Positions 9,710-18,707 of a DNA stretch of 64,000 bases are shown piece after piece. A program made the translations under genes and the position numbers. Source of the DNA: Oscillospiraceae bacterium (lineage in GTDB: Bacteria > Bacillota > Clostridia > Oscillospirales > Oscillospiraceae); assembly GCA_902791215.1 (NCBI GenBank), contig CADAUZ010000017.1, positions 25,746-89,745 of the forward strand, read 5' to 3'. The notes under the pieces were generated by a model. That model saw nothing but the letters and a program-made list of their open reading frames with translations. It was not told the origin of the DNA and searched no databases. Positions within the stretch are counted from its first letter, which is position 1; every line of letters begins with the position of its first letter.

Positions 9710-11758
9710 ATGAAGAAACTTGCAAAAGTCCTCTCCCTCGCGCTGGTTCTCGTCATGGTGTTAAGCCTCGGCGGAACTGCGTGGGCGGACGTTACCGTTA
9801 CTGTCGCAACTATCAAAGACCAGGGCGGCGGGACCCATGCCCACACATTTAAAGCTATCCAGCTTTTTACGGGTGAACAGACAGATGAGCAGAATACCCT
9901 GAATATACTTGGTAATATTCAGTGGAGCGATGATCTCAATTCCGATACTCTGAAAAACAATGTTATTACTGCCATCAGAGCGATTGACAATACAATTGCA
10001 TTGACTGATGTAGACACGACAAATCCTTCAAATCCTCTCGGTTCTTCTGCCACTGAAGTTGCGGAAGCAATCTCTACCTTTACGCAGGCTCAGGCAGAGC
10101 AGTTTGCAGAACTGCTTGATGAGTATCTGAAGGGCCTCACGGGAACTACGCTTACCGGAAGCACAACTTTAGCTACAGGCTATTATCTGATCGTTGACAC
10201 GACAACGATCGGAGAAGGCGATGCGCGAAACGCTTCTCTGCTCCAGCTTACACAAGATATTACAGTAGCAGTAAAGACTGATATCCCGTCCCAGGAAAAG
10301 AAAGTTAAGGACAACGCGCCCGCAGACGGCGACAGTACGATTGCGAGTACTAAAGCTTTAGGCACTACAAACATAGATCGCGGCGAAGGATACAACGATG
10401 TCGCAGACTACAGCATCGGCGATACTGTGCCGTTTGAAATCTTTTCCCGTATTCCCAATATGCATTATTATGATACTTATTACTTCTGCTTCCATGATAC
10501 AATGGACCCCGGTCTGACGTTGGCAAGAGACAGCATCAGAATAAAGATCGGTGAATATGAAATTTATAAGCCGGCTGATGATGATTATACTGGAGGGGCA
10601 GATGAAATGCGTACCCTGTGGAATAGTCTTGTGCCAACCGATGGTTCCCACAGCGATAATAGCCCAGATTGCAGCTTCCATGTTACATTTTCCAATCTGA
10701 AAGTTTTTGTTAATAATAATCTTGAGAAGATAATGGGTACAACAGCGTATACCGCAAAAGTTGCGGAATGCACTTCTGCAGGGAAGACCATTTCTTCCGA
10801 TGATGCGGAAGGTTTACCAATCAAGGTTAGTTTTGATGCGGTGTTGAATATTAATGCTAATGTTGGCGATGCATTAGGAAATATCAATAAATCCAAGGTT
10901 GAATACAGCAATAATCCGGATGAGGAAACGAAGCACGGAGAAACACCGGAAGACAAGGTAATTGTATTTACATACAAATTGGATAACAATAAGTACGATG
11001 GCAAAGCCGCTACACTTTCTTCCAGTGCAACTTATTGGAAAGATCGTGCATGCAATGAATCTTGCGAATCTACTGATGCCGCAGCCAAGTATGCTGTGGA
11101 TAGTTCGAAGAAATACGTCAAAATTGGAAGTACCTGGCATGAACTCCTGGATGGTGCCAAGTTCATTCTGACAAAAGAAGTGTCTGGAACAACATTTGTA
11201 GCCATATTTGACAACCGCCAGCACGTTATAGGATGGACAAGTAAAGCTGCCTACAATACCACAGCAATCAAGGCGAATCCTGACAATTTTTCCAACATTG
11301 ATCAGAACGACCTTCGCGATGGCACGATTAATAATGATGGTGTCGGTTATGGTGCAAGTGAGTGTGTAACGCTGATCATGGAGTCAAACAACAATGGGTA
11401 TTTTGGCGCAATCGGTCTCGATGAAGGAACATACAAGCTGGTTGAGGTTGCGCCGCCTGAGGGCTACAATGCTGCTGCGGATCTTCAGTTCACGATTACT
11501 GCAACTGAGATGACTGATCGACAGAATTGGACTACTACATCGGCAGATGCAATCACAAAACTTGAGATTACAGCTGGTGCTACGACAGACGGAGATGAAA
11601 CGACCGGTGTCGTTACCCTGAATGTAGCGAACAACAAGGGCATCTCGCTGCCCGAGACCGGCGGTGTCGGCACTACGCTGTTCTACGTTTTCGGCTCCAT
11701 GCTCGTCATTGCCGCGGCCGTGTACTTCGTGACCAAGAAGCGCTCCGAGGTGGAGTGA
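9710..11758 (+). CDS. LPETG major (backbone) pilin, isopeptide-forming fimbrial protein
   Basis: This 682-residue protein is likely the polymerised pilus shaft subunit. It starts at ATG 9710 behind AAAGGAAA and has a clear signal peptide (about residues 1-26, ending in GTAWA). The middle holds isopeptide-type pilin domains. Near the C-terminus GTYKLVEVAPPEGYN is a classical E-box, in which the Glu assists Lys-Asn isopeptide bonding. The sorting signal is LPETG (bases 11648-11662), then a hydrophobic stretch and KKRSEVE. The class C sortase lies just downstream. A WxxxVxVYPK pilin motif is not obvious; a lysine in the PSQEKKVKDN region could serve instead. Codon use is more AT-rich than in the neighbours, as is common for surface proteins under diversifying selection or transfer. 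Confidence 0.9.
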   Translation: MKKLAKVLSLALVLVMVLSLGGTAWADVTVTVATIKDQGGGTHAHTFKAIQLFTGEQTDEQNTLNILGNIQWSDDLNSDTLKNNVITAIRAIDNTIALTDVDTTNPSNPLGSSATEVAEAISTFTQAQAEQFAELLDEYLKGLTGTTLTGSTTLATGYYLIVDTTTIGEGDARNASLLQLTQDITVAVKTDIPSQEKKVKDNAPADGDSTIASTKALGTTNIDRGEGYNDVADYSIGDTVPFEIFSRIPNMHYYDTYYFCFHDTMDPGLTLARDSIRIKIGEYEIYKPADDDYTGGADEMRTLWNSLVPTDGSHSDNSPDCSFHVTFSNLKVFVNNNLEKIMGTTAYTAKVAECTSAGKTISSDDAEGLPIKVSFDAVLNINANVGDALGNINKSKVEYSNNPDEETKHGETPEDKVIVFTYKLDNNKYDGKAATLSSSATYWKDRACNESCESTDAAAKYAVDSSKKYVKIGSTWHELLDGAKFILTKEVSGTTFVAIFDNRQHVIGWTSKAAYNTTAIKANPDNFSNIDQNDLRDGTINNDGVGYGASECVTLIMESNNNGYFGAIGLDEGTYKLVEVAPPEGYNAAADLQFTITATEMTDRQNWTTTSADAITKLEITAGATTDGDETTGVVTLNVANNKGISLPETGGVGTTLFYVFGSMLVIAAAVYFVTKKRSEVE

Positions 11759-11792
11759 TCCCGCGATTAACGCACAAATCCCGGTTGACTCC

Positions 11793-11869
11793 GTAGGGGC
11801 CGACGCCTATCACGCGGCCCGTGTCATGGTACGATAACCGACACGGGACGCCCGGGGGTCGTCCCCTAC
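11793..11869. repeat. GTAGGGGC/GCCCCTAC element, family B, copy 1
   Basis: A short 77-bp copy, starting GTAGGGGCCGACG and ending CGTCCCCTAC, with an inner GTGTC...GACAC pair. It is one of five family B elements in the window and stands next to a family A repeat in the 379-bp pilin-sortase gap. Confidence 0.65.
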
Positions 11870-11920
11870 AGGGAAAAACCAATGTTTCTGTGATAACACC
11901 AACGATTGCACCCGTGCATT

Positions 11921-12050
11921 GCCTCCCTCCTTGAGGGAGGTGTCACGGCGGCTTGCCGCCGTGACGGAAGGAGTCCCCACGGTCTGCACCCGCCGAAAGG
12001 ACGGGGGACTCCCTCAGTCGCTGCGCGACAGCTCCCTCAGAGAGGGCGCC
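11921..12050. repeat. Intergenic palindromic repeat, family A, copy 2
   Basis: This 130-bp element in the same orientation as the copy at 9500 begins GCCTCCCTCCTTGAGGGAGG and ends with a GCTCCCTCAGAGAGGGCGCC hairpin. The inner stems differ in sequence from copy 1 but keep their pairing, for example CACGGCGGCTTGCCGCCGTG. Confidence 0.8.
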
Positions 12051-12137
12051 CCATCACCTCCGGCATGACCAAAACGCACAGCTTTCCCTGCGCGCTTTGC
12101 TGATCCCGGAAACTTTCCCAACGAAGGAAAAAGCCCT

Positions 12138-13079
12138 ATGACCTGGTTAAAAAAGAATTTCGTCTCCCTGTTGGTGCTGCTCATGGCGCTGGTCGGGGTG
12201 GGGCTGCTGGTCTATCCCACCTTCTCCGACTGGTGGAACAGCTTCCACCAGAGCCGCGCCGTCGCGGGCTACGCCCAGGCGGTCGCCGAGCTCGACCCCG
12301 ACCGCTACAAGGAGGTCTTCGAGGCCGCCGAAAAGTACAACGAAAAGCTCTGCAAAAGCGGTGTCCTGTGGAACATGAGCGACGCGGAGAAGAAGGAATA
12401 CAACGCCCTGCTGGATGTCAACGGCTCCGGCATCATGGGCTACATCGACATCCCGAAAATCAACGTCACCCTGCCCATTTACCACGGCACCGACGAGGCC
12501 GTGCTGCAAATCGCAATCGGCCATCTCGCGGGGACGAGCCTGCCCGTCGGCGGCACCGGGACCCACTGTTCCGTCTCCGGCCACCGCGGCCTGCCAAGCG
12601 CCCGGCTCTTTACCGACCTTGACAAGCTGGCTCCCGGCGACAACTGGACCGTTACGGTCCTCGACCGCACCGTCACCTACGAGGTCGACCAGATCCGCAT
12701 CGTGCTCCCCTCCGAGGTGTCCGAGCTCAAGATCGACCCGGAGAAGGACTACTTCACCCTCGTCACCTGCACCCCCTACGGCATCAACTCCCACCGCCTG
12801 CTGGTGCGCGGCCACCGCGTGGAAAACGCGCAGGGCAAGGTCATCGTCCTGGCCGAGGGCGTGCTCATCGAACCGGTGTACCTGGCGCTCGTGATCGGCG
12901 TGCCGATCCTGGTGCTGCTGTTCATCTGGTCCATGGCGGACGCCGGACGGCGCGTGGACTACCTCCGCCTCAGCCGCTCCGCCGCCGACGCGCTCAACCA
13001 CCGCATCGAAAGACGCAGACAAACAGACGACTCCCGGGCACGCAAAAAGCCCGGTGACAAAGGAGATTCCCAATCATGA
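12138..13079 (+). CDS. Class C (pilin-polymerising) sortase
   Basis: This 313-residue membrane transpeptidase is expected to link LPXTG pilins to each other. It has an N-terminal membrane segment (about residues 9-30), a sortase fold with His149 in SGHRGLP, catalytic Cys211 in TLVTCTPYG and Arg220 in NSHRLLVRG, and a second membrane segment near 248-270, the two-anchor layout of class C enzymes. The flap region (VLWNMSD) lacks the usual Asp-Pro-Trp/Phe lid motif. Start ATG 12138 follows GAAGGAAA. The stop overlaps the next start (ATGA), which implies translational coupling to the LPQTG protein. Confidence 0.93.
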   Translation: MTWLKKNFVSLLVLLMALVGVGLLVYPTFSDWWNSFHQSRAVAGYAQAVAELDPDRYKEVFEAAEKYNEKLCKSGVLWNMSDAEKKEYNALLDVNGSGIMGYIDIPKINVTLPIYHGTDEAVLQIAIGHLAGTSLPVGGTGTHCSVSGHRGLPSARLFTDLDKLAPGDNWTVTVLDRTVTYEVDQIRIVLPSEVSELKIDPEKDYFTLVTCTPYGINSHRLLVRGHRVENAQGKVIVLAEGVLIEPVYLALVIGVPILVLLFIWSMADAGRRVDYLRLSRSAADALNHRIERRRQTDDSRARKKPGDKGDSQS

Positions 13080-13834
13080 GGAAAAGAAGATTCATCCGCC
13101 TGGCCCTGGCCCTGACGCTGGCACTGCTGACGGTCGTGTCAGCTCTGCCGCCCGCGATGGCCGCGCCCGACCTCACGAAAACCGACTGCTCCATCACCCT
13201 TGACCTGAAAGGCATGGAGGGCGGCAGCGTCGCGCTCTTCTATGTGGCGGGCGTCACACAGAAGGACGCAAACTACGTTTATGACGTGGAGAGGGGCGAC
13301 TTTGCCGACTCCGATACCGCCAAAAGAATCCCCGGCCTCAGCGAAAGCAAGCTGGACAAGCAGAACCCCACGCTCTCGGCGATCCTCGTCAAGGAGGCCG
13401 ACACGAAAAAGCTCAGCCCCCGCAAGACAGCTTCGATCACCGGCGGCAAGGTCGAGTTCAAGAATCTGCCCGTGGGCCTGTACCTGCTGTATCAGCTGAC
13501 TGCCTCCAACGGCAGCAAGAAGCTGACGCCGTTCCTGCTTTCGGTGCCGCAGCGGGACCCGGAGACCGGCGAGGAGATCTACGCGGTGAGCGCCGCGCCC
13601 AAGAGCGGCATCACCACGCCGCCGCCCTCCGTCACCCCGTCCCATACCCCGACACCCACCCACACCCCGTGGCCCAGCTACACGCCCTATTATCCCACCG
13701 TCACCTATACGCCCGGCAAGAGCTACGTCTACCTCCCGCAGACCGGCCAGCTCTGGTGGCCGGTGCCGGTGTTGGCCGCGCTCGGCGTGGTGCTGGTGAT
13801 CTCGGGCCTGCTCCTGCGCCGCCGGGGGGACTGA
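13076..13834 (+). CDS. LPQTG minor pilin / anchor subunit
   Basis: This 252-residue secreted protein has a signal peptide (about 1-29, ending in PAMA), a compact domain resembling small pilin accessory subunits, and a Pro/Thr-rich stalk (TPPPSVTPSHTPTPTHTP and beyond). It ends in LPQTG (bases 13733-13747), a hydrophobic segment and RRRGD. Its small size, stalk and place between two sortase genes suit the basal pilin that joins the fibre to the wall. It overlaps the sortase stop by 4 nt and has AAAGGAG upstream. The basal assignment is inference. Confidence 0.78.
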   Translation: MRKRRFIRLALALTLALLTVVSALPPAMAAPDLTKTDCSITLDLKGMEGGSVALFYVAGVTQKDANYVYDVERGDFADSDTAKRIPGLSESKLDKQNPTLSAILVKEADTKKLSPRKTASITGGKVEFKNLPVGLYLLYQLTASNGSKKLTPFLLSVPQRDPETGEEIYAVSAAPKSGITTPPPSVTPSHTPTPTHTPWPSYTPYYPTVTYTPGKSYVYLPQTGQLWWPVPVLAALGVVLVISGLLLRRRGD

Positions 13835-13837
13835 GCC

Positions 13838-14491
13838 ATGGAGACGCGAAAGGGCAGACGCGCCCTGTCGGCGCTGCTGATCCTGCTGGGCCTTGCGATG
13901 CTCGGCGGGGCGCTGGGCCTCGTGCTGCACAACATGCGGGAGAATAACCGTGCCGCCGAGGCAAGCGGGTATGTCCTTGCCCGCATCATCGAGACCCGCC
14001 CCGAGCTCCGCCTGCCCGAGCCTACGCCCCCGCCCACTGAGGGCGGCATGGAGGACTTAGAGCCTGTGATCCCCGACATGCCCACAAAGGAGATCGACGG
14101 CTGGAATTATATCGGCACGCTCGCCATCCCTTCGCTGGAGCTGGAGCTGCCCGTCATGGACGACTGGGACATGGACAGCCTCAAGTACAGCCCCTGCCGC
14201 TACCAGGGAAATTACTATGCCGATGATCTGGTCATCTGCGGCCACAATTTCCCCAGCCATTTCAGCCCCATCAAGTTCATCGAGGTCGGCGCCGAGGTCA
14301 CATTTACCAACGTCGAGGGCGTCGTCTACCGCTACATCGTCTCCAACCGCGAGACCGTGCGCCCCACGGATGTGCAGTACATGATCGACAACCAGAGCGA
14401 CACGGCGGAGAAGTGGGACCTCACACTCTTCACCTGCAACACCGGCGGCCAGACCCGCTGCGCCGTCCGCTGCATCCGCGCCGACGGGTGA
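13838..14491 (+). CDS. Second sortase of the pilus locus (single-anchor)
   Basis: This 217-residue sortase has one N-terminal membrane segment (about 10-31), a Pro-rich linker and a catalytic domain with His136 in ICGHNFPSH, Cys200 in LTLFTCNTGG and an arginine in TRCAVRC (207 or 211). There is no C-terminal anchor, unlike the class C enzyme upstream. It starts 3 nt after the minor pilin. A housekeeping-type or specialised sortase that fixes the finished pilus to peptidoglycan is a reasonable inference; the exact class (A, D or E-like) is not clear. Confidence 0.85.
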   Translation: METRKGRRALSALLILLGLAMLGGALGLVLHNMRENNRAAEASGYVLARIIETRPELRLPEPTPPPTEGGMEDLEPVIPDMPTKEIDGWNYIGTLAIPSLELELPVMDDWDMDSLKYSPCRYQGNYYADDLVICGHNFPSHFSPIKFIEVGAEVTFTNVEGVVYRYIVSNRETVRPTDVQYMIDNQSDTAEKWDLTLFTCNTGGQTRCAVRCIRADG

Positions 14492-14503
14492 ATATAACAG
14501 CAT

Positions 14504-14544
14504 AAAACCTCCTGCAAATCCACTGGATTTTTGCGGGAGGTTTT
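14504..14544 (+). terminator. Intrinsic terminator of the pilus operon
   Basis: AAAACCTCCTGCAAATCCA pairs with TGGATTTTTGCGGGAGGTTTT with one bulge, ending in a T run, 12 nt after the sortase stop. Confidence 0.8.
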
Positions 14545-14557
14545 GATATGATTACGG

Positions 14558-14591
14558 TGTGACACGAGTGTGATGGAATGTGTGATAAACT
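14558..14591 (+). promoter_or_regulatory. Triple TGTGA direct-repeat promoter, copy 1
   Basis: TGTGACA (14558), TGTGATG (14569) and TGTGATA (14581) are spaced 11 and 12 bp apart and run into a -10-like TAAACT (14586-14591). No -35 box is visible. The same 34-bp arrangement, ungapped, precedes the gene at 15718. One-turn spacing in front of a -10 resembles sites for OmpR/PhoB-type response regulators, but the regulator is unknown. Confidence 0.6.
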
Positions 14592-14631
14592 TTAACCATC
14601 AAGAATACAAAACCGAAAGGAATGAATCAAT

Positions 14632-15594
14632 ATGAAAAAACTGATTTGCATGGTCATGGCGGTCCTGCTGCTCGCGTCCCTGAGCGCCGCCGCATTCGCA
14701 GACTCCGGCATCGGGGTCGAGCCCGGCCAGCACATGGCCGACTTCACCGTCTCCCTCACCGACGGCTCTACCGCCACCCTCTCCGAGCTTCTCAAGGAGA
14801 AGGACCTGGTCGTGCTCAACATCTTCGCCAGCTGGTGCGGCCCCTGCGAGAACGAGTTCCCCGAGATGGAGAAGGTCTATCAGGCCAACAAGGACCGCAT
14901 GGAGCTTGTCGCGGTCTCCGGCTATGAGGACGACACTATGGACATCATCTCCGACTACAAGGCCAGCCACAGCCTCAGCTTTCCGATGGGCCTTGCGGGC
15001 GAGGACCTGAGCTACCTCAACGTCCCCGGCTACCCCACCACCTTCTTCATCGACAAGAGCGGCAATGTCGGCTTCATCAAGGTCGGCTCCTTCCCGAGCG
15101 CGGAGGAGTTCGAGGGTAAGGTCAAGATCTTCCTCGCCGCCGATTACGACGGCAAGCCCCTCAAGACCGAGCAGGCCGTGAACATCCTGCCCTATATCCT
15201 CCTGCTCCTTGCGCTGGGCGGACTGCTGCTCGTCATCGGCAGATGGTGCCTGCTTAAAAAGGCGGGCAGACCCGGCTGGCACAGCCTCATCCCGATCCTC
15301 AGCAGCTACCAGGAGTACGATATCTGCTGGAACGGTTGGTTCGGCGTTGCCGCGGACCTGTGCCTGCTGGTTGCGCTGTTCACGAACAACCTCGGCATCA
15401 GCCCCATCATTCACTACGTCCTCATGGCCGCAAGCGTCATCCTCGGCATCCCCCAGAGCTTCAAGCTCGCCAAGGCCTTCGGCCAGGGCAAGCTGGTCGG
15501 CGTGCTGCTGATGCTCCCCGGCCTCAAGGAGATCAGCCGCTTCGTCCTCGGCGTGAGCAAGGCCAAGTACCAGCCCCTCGCCTCCAGAGTGTAA
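14632..15594 (+). CDS. Secreted thioredoxin-like (TlpA/ResA) domain fused to a DUF5684-like membrane domain
   Basis: This 320-residue protein has a signal peptide (about 1-23, ending in AAFA) and a TlpA/ResA-type thioredoxin domain (about 30-175) with Cys69 and Cys72 in ASWCGPCENEF and a cis-Pro region (PGYPTTFFIDK). Four or five hydrophobic segments (about 185-310) follow, with the GWHSLIPI and GIPQSFKLAKAFG signatures that I associate with the DUF5684 family. The thioredoxin part should reduce or oxidise disulphides outside the membrane. Fusion to the membrane domain is unusual, since classical TlpA proteins have only an N-terminal anchor. It shares its promoter pattern with the downstream leader-PepSY gene. 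The substrate is unknown; the Cys-rich adhesin nearby is a candidate. Confidence 0.85.
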   Translation: MKKLICMVMAVLLLASLSAAAFADSGIGVEPGQHMADFTVSLTDGSTATLSELLKEKDLVVLNIFASWCGPCENEFPEMEKVYQANKDRMELVAVSGYEDDTMDIISDYKASHSLSFPMGLAGEDLSYLNVPGYPTTFFIDKSGNVGFIKVGSFPSAEEFEGKVKIFLAADYDGKPLKTEQAVNILPYILLLLALGGLLLVIGRWCLLKKAGRPGWHSLIPILSSYQEYDICWNGWFGVAADLCLLVALFTNNLGISPIIHYVLMAASVILGIPQSFKLAKAFGQGKLVGVLLMLPGLKEISRFVLGVSKAKYQPLASRV

Positions 15595-15596
15595 TG

Positions 15597-15626
15597 TTGA
15601 CGGCGGCTGCGGCACTGTGGTATACT
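15597..15626 (+). promoter_or_regulatory. Upstream sigma-A-like promoter (TTGACG-18-TATACT)
   Basis: TTGACG (15597-15602) and TATACT (15621-15626) are 18 bp apart, just upstream of the TGTGA-repeat promoter. It would give a second, longer transcript of the 15718 gene. Confidence 0.45.
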
Positions 15627-15636
15627 GTACCCGGAA

Positions 15637-15670
15637 TGTGACAAATGTGTGATGCTTCGTGTGATACAAT
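15637..15670 (+). promoter_or_regulatory. Triple TGTGA direct-repeat promoter, copy 2
   Basis: TGTGACA (15637), TGTGATG (15648) and TGTGATA (15660) have the same 11/12-bp spacing and the same phase to the -10 (TACAAT, 15665-15670) as the copy at 14558. The match of about 22 of 34 positions, confined to the motifs, argues for one shared regulator. Confidence 0.62.
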
Positions 15671-15717
15671 CAGCTCACAGATTGAGAAATACAGATTGCA
15701 GAGCAGAGGAGCGGAAT

Positions 15718-15969
15718 ATGAAACATATGAGCAAGCTGAATGACAACGAACTGGAAAAGATCTCCGGCGGCACGATTTCGCAGGATGAGGCGGTGAGCAG
15801 CGCACTGGGCTATGTGGCGCTGTCGAGAGGCGATATCGACTTTCTGAAAAGGGCTGAGCTGAACGGGCAGACCTACGACATCAAGTTCTACAAGGGCGGG
15901 ATGGCGTACTCGTTCAGCGTAGACGCCGAGTCCGGCGCGGTCCTCGCCTACAGCCAGGATTTCGCCTGA
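15718..15969 (+). CDS. Small PepSY-domain protein with double-glycine export leader
   Basis: An 83-residue protein. ATG 15718 is chosen because GAGGAGCGG lies upstream; a second Met is at residue 4. Residues 1-18 (ending LNDNELEKISGG) form a textbook bacteriocin-type double-glycine leader of the kind cut and exported by peptidase-containing ABC transporters. The rest (ISQDEAVSSAL through SGAVLAYS) is one PepSY repeat, a fold seen in protease propeptides and secreted inhibitory domains. The mature product would be about 65 residues. No transporter lies in the window. It is monocistronic, with its own promoters and a strong terminator. It could be an exported protease inhibitor or a bacteriocin-like protein; the function is not established. 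Confidence 0.8.
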   Translation: MKHMSKLNDNELEKISGGTISQDEAVSSALGYVALSRGDIDFLKRAELNGQTYDIKFYKGGMAYSFSVDAESGAVLAYSQDFA

Positions 15970-15987
15970 TCGCAGAAAAAGCAAAAG

Positions 15988-16031
15988 GGCGGGGGTGTGA
16001 ATGCAGATTTCACACCCCCGCCGCTTTTTTT
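15988..16031. terminator. Strong intrinsic terminator between convergent genes
   Basis: GCGGGGGTGTGA (15989-16000) pairs perfectly with TCACACCCCCGC (16010-16021), followed by seven T residues. It ends the PepSY gene and may also act on the convergent gene at 16083-17159. Confidence 0.9.
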
Positions 16032-16082
16032 GACAGGGAAGGGTATTATGCATACCAAAATATGAAAACAAAATTATGTTAA

Positions 16083-17159
16083 CTACTTCTCCAGCGTCAC
16101 CACAACGCGCACCGGGTTGTGGTCGGAGTTTTCAAAGGCCGCGTCCACCGTTTTGACCTCCTCAAGCTTCACATTGGGGGAGAGGATCAGACCGTCGATC
16201 ACGTAGTACTGCGTGCCGGCGGTGTCGGCGGGATTGTATGGCTGGTTGAGCAGGCGGCAGGAGGGGACGTCCAGATCGTAGGCCAGGGTCCAGCCCTCGG
16301 GCAGGAGCTTTTCATCCAGCACGCCCGGCTCCCAGTTCTCGGCGTGGGTGTTGGGGTAGGCCTCCAGACTGCCGGGGAAGACCTGGTTGAAGTCGCCGCC
16401 CGCAATGACATAGTTGCCCTTGGCATATTCAGCCTCGATATAGTCGCGCAGCTGGTTGGTCTGGGCGATCTTGCCCTCGCCGTCGTCGTAGGCCTCAAGG
16501 TGGAGGTTCACCAGCACGAGCTCCCTGTCGCTGCCCTCGACGGGCAGGCGGCTGACCAGCAGGCAGCGTTTGAGGTTTGCGATCCTGAGCGGCCAGGAGA
16601 AGGGGCAGGGGAGGGAGATACGCTCGGCGCTGTCGACGCGGATGCCGTCCGTCAGGGTGTACAGGCCGCTGTTGATTTTGCCCAGGGGGTGGATGATCAG
16701 CGTGTTCGGGTTCGGCACGAAGGGGCAGGAGTAGTTGAGCGCATAGGCGCTGCTGCCCGTGGGGCTGCCGAGCTGCTCGCGCTCGTCGATGCCGAAGGTG
16801 CGGGAGGAATTTGCGTCCACCTCCTGCAGCAGCACGAGATCGGCGTCGCTTTCCTTGATCGTGTCGGAGATGCCGTTCAGATAGGCCTGTACCTGGGGCT
16901 TGTCGGCGGATTTGGTGTTTTTGCCGCCGTCCATGAAGAAGTCCGAGTCCTTGCCGAGCCCGCCGTAGCCGACATTCCAGCTTAGCATCGTGAGCGCCTG
17001 CCCGGGCTTGAGCGCAGCGCCTTCGTCCGCGCGCTGCACCGCAACCGTTTCGACCGGCGCGGGCTTATACTCCGTCGCGGTCAGCCAGCCGAAAAGCCCG
17101 CCGGTGGCAAACACGGCGGCGATCGGCGGCGCCAGGATCACTTTCACAATCTTTTTCAT
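16083..17159 (-). CDS. Secreted endonuclease/exonuclease/phosphatase-fold protein
   Basis: This 358-residue protein has an N-terminal hydrophobic signal or anchor (about 6-28). The EEP fold is shown by SWNVGYGG (metal-binding Asn), LVLLQEVD (metal-binding Glu), the VIAGGDFNQ Asp/Asn motif and the terminal SDHNPV Asp-His pair, in the family order. Members cleave phosphodiester or phosphate bonds in DNA, inositol phosphates or sphingomyelin, and the substrate cannot be told here. Extracytoplasmic location suggests scavenging of extracellular DNA or phosphoesters. Start ATG 17159 follows AGAGGT. It stands alone, divergent from glyA. Confidence 0.82.
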   Translation of the reverse strand: MKKIVKVILAPPIAAVFATGGLFGWLTATEYKPAPVETVAVQRADEGAALKPGQALTMLSWNVGYGGLGKDSDFFMDGGKNTKSADKPQVQAYLNGISDTIKESDADLVLLQEVDANSSRTFGIDEREQLGSPTGSSAYALNYSCPFVPNPNTLIIHPLGKINSGLYTLTDGIRVDSAERISLPCPFSWPLRIANLKRCLLVSRLPVEGSDRELVLVNLHLEAYDDGEGKIAQTNQLRDYIEAEYAKGNYVIAGGDFNQVFPGSLEAYPNTHAENWEPGVLDEKLLPEGWTLAYDLDVPSCRLLNQPYNPADTAGTQYYVIDGLILSPNVKLEEVKTVDAAFENSDHNPVRVVVTLEK

Positions 17160-17239
17160 CGTCTTGTACCTCTGTTGTGTAAGATTGGGGCATCATGTCT
17201 TCATTATCATATCATGCGCAGGGAAAACGTGCAAGAGTC

Positions 17240-17268
17240 TTGTCAAGCGCGGCGGAATCATGTATAAT
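17240..17268 (+). promoter_or_regulatory. glyA promoter (TTGTCA-17-TATAAT)
   Basis: TTGTCA (17240-17245) and a perfect TATAAT (17263-17268) are 17 bp apart, 33 nt upstream of the glyA start. No riboswitch is seen in the short leader. Confidence 0.75.
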
Positions 17269-17300
17269 GCAGCGCGGATTAAAATACAGGAGGATGCTTC

Positions 17301-18545
<1,245 letters not shown>

Positions 18546-18597
18546 CATAATTTCTTAAACGACGGCAGAACTCCGGAATTGACAACACAGTATTACC

Positions 18598-18634
18598 AAG
18601 GCTGATTCAAGGATTATCCTTGAATCAGCCTTTT
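18598..18634 (+). terminator. glyA intrinsic terminator
   Basis: GGCTGATTCAAGGA (18600-18613) and TCCTTGAATCAGCC (18617-18630) form a perfect 14-bp stem with a 3-nt loop, extended by A-T pairs and followed by TTTT. Confidence 0.9.
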
Positions 18635-18679
18635 GTTAGCGACATAATAGAGTAAACATAATATTATTAACATAATATA

Positions 18680-18701
18680 GCCTCCTTCGATCGAAGGAGG
18701 C
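18680..18701 (-). terminator. Palindromic hairpin downstream of threonine dehydratase
   Basis: The 22-bp perfect palindrome GCCTCCTTCGA/TCGAAGGAGGC lies 6 nt past the minus-strand stop. The T-rich sequence after it on the minus strand (TATATTATG) is only moderate, so termination may be partial; on the plus strand CTTTCTCT follows. Confidence 0.65.
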
Positions 18702-18707
18702 TTTCTC

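Noticed and set aside
11906..12103. Frame of 65 codons in the pilin-sortase gap.
   Set aside because: It coincides with the family A repeat; similar frames appear in other copies for the same reason.
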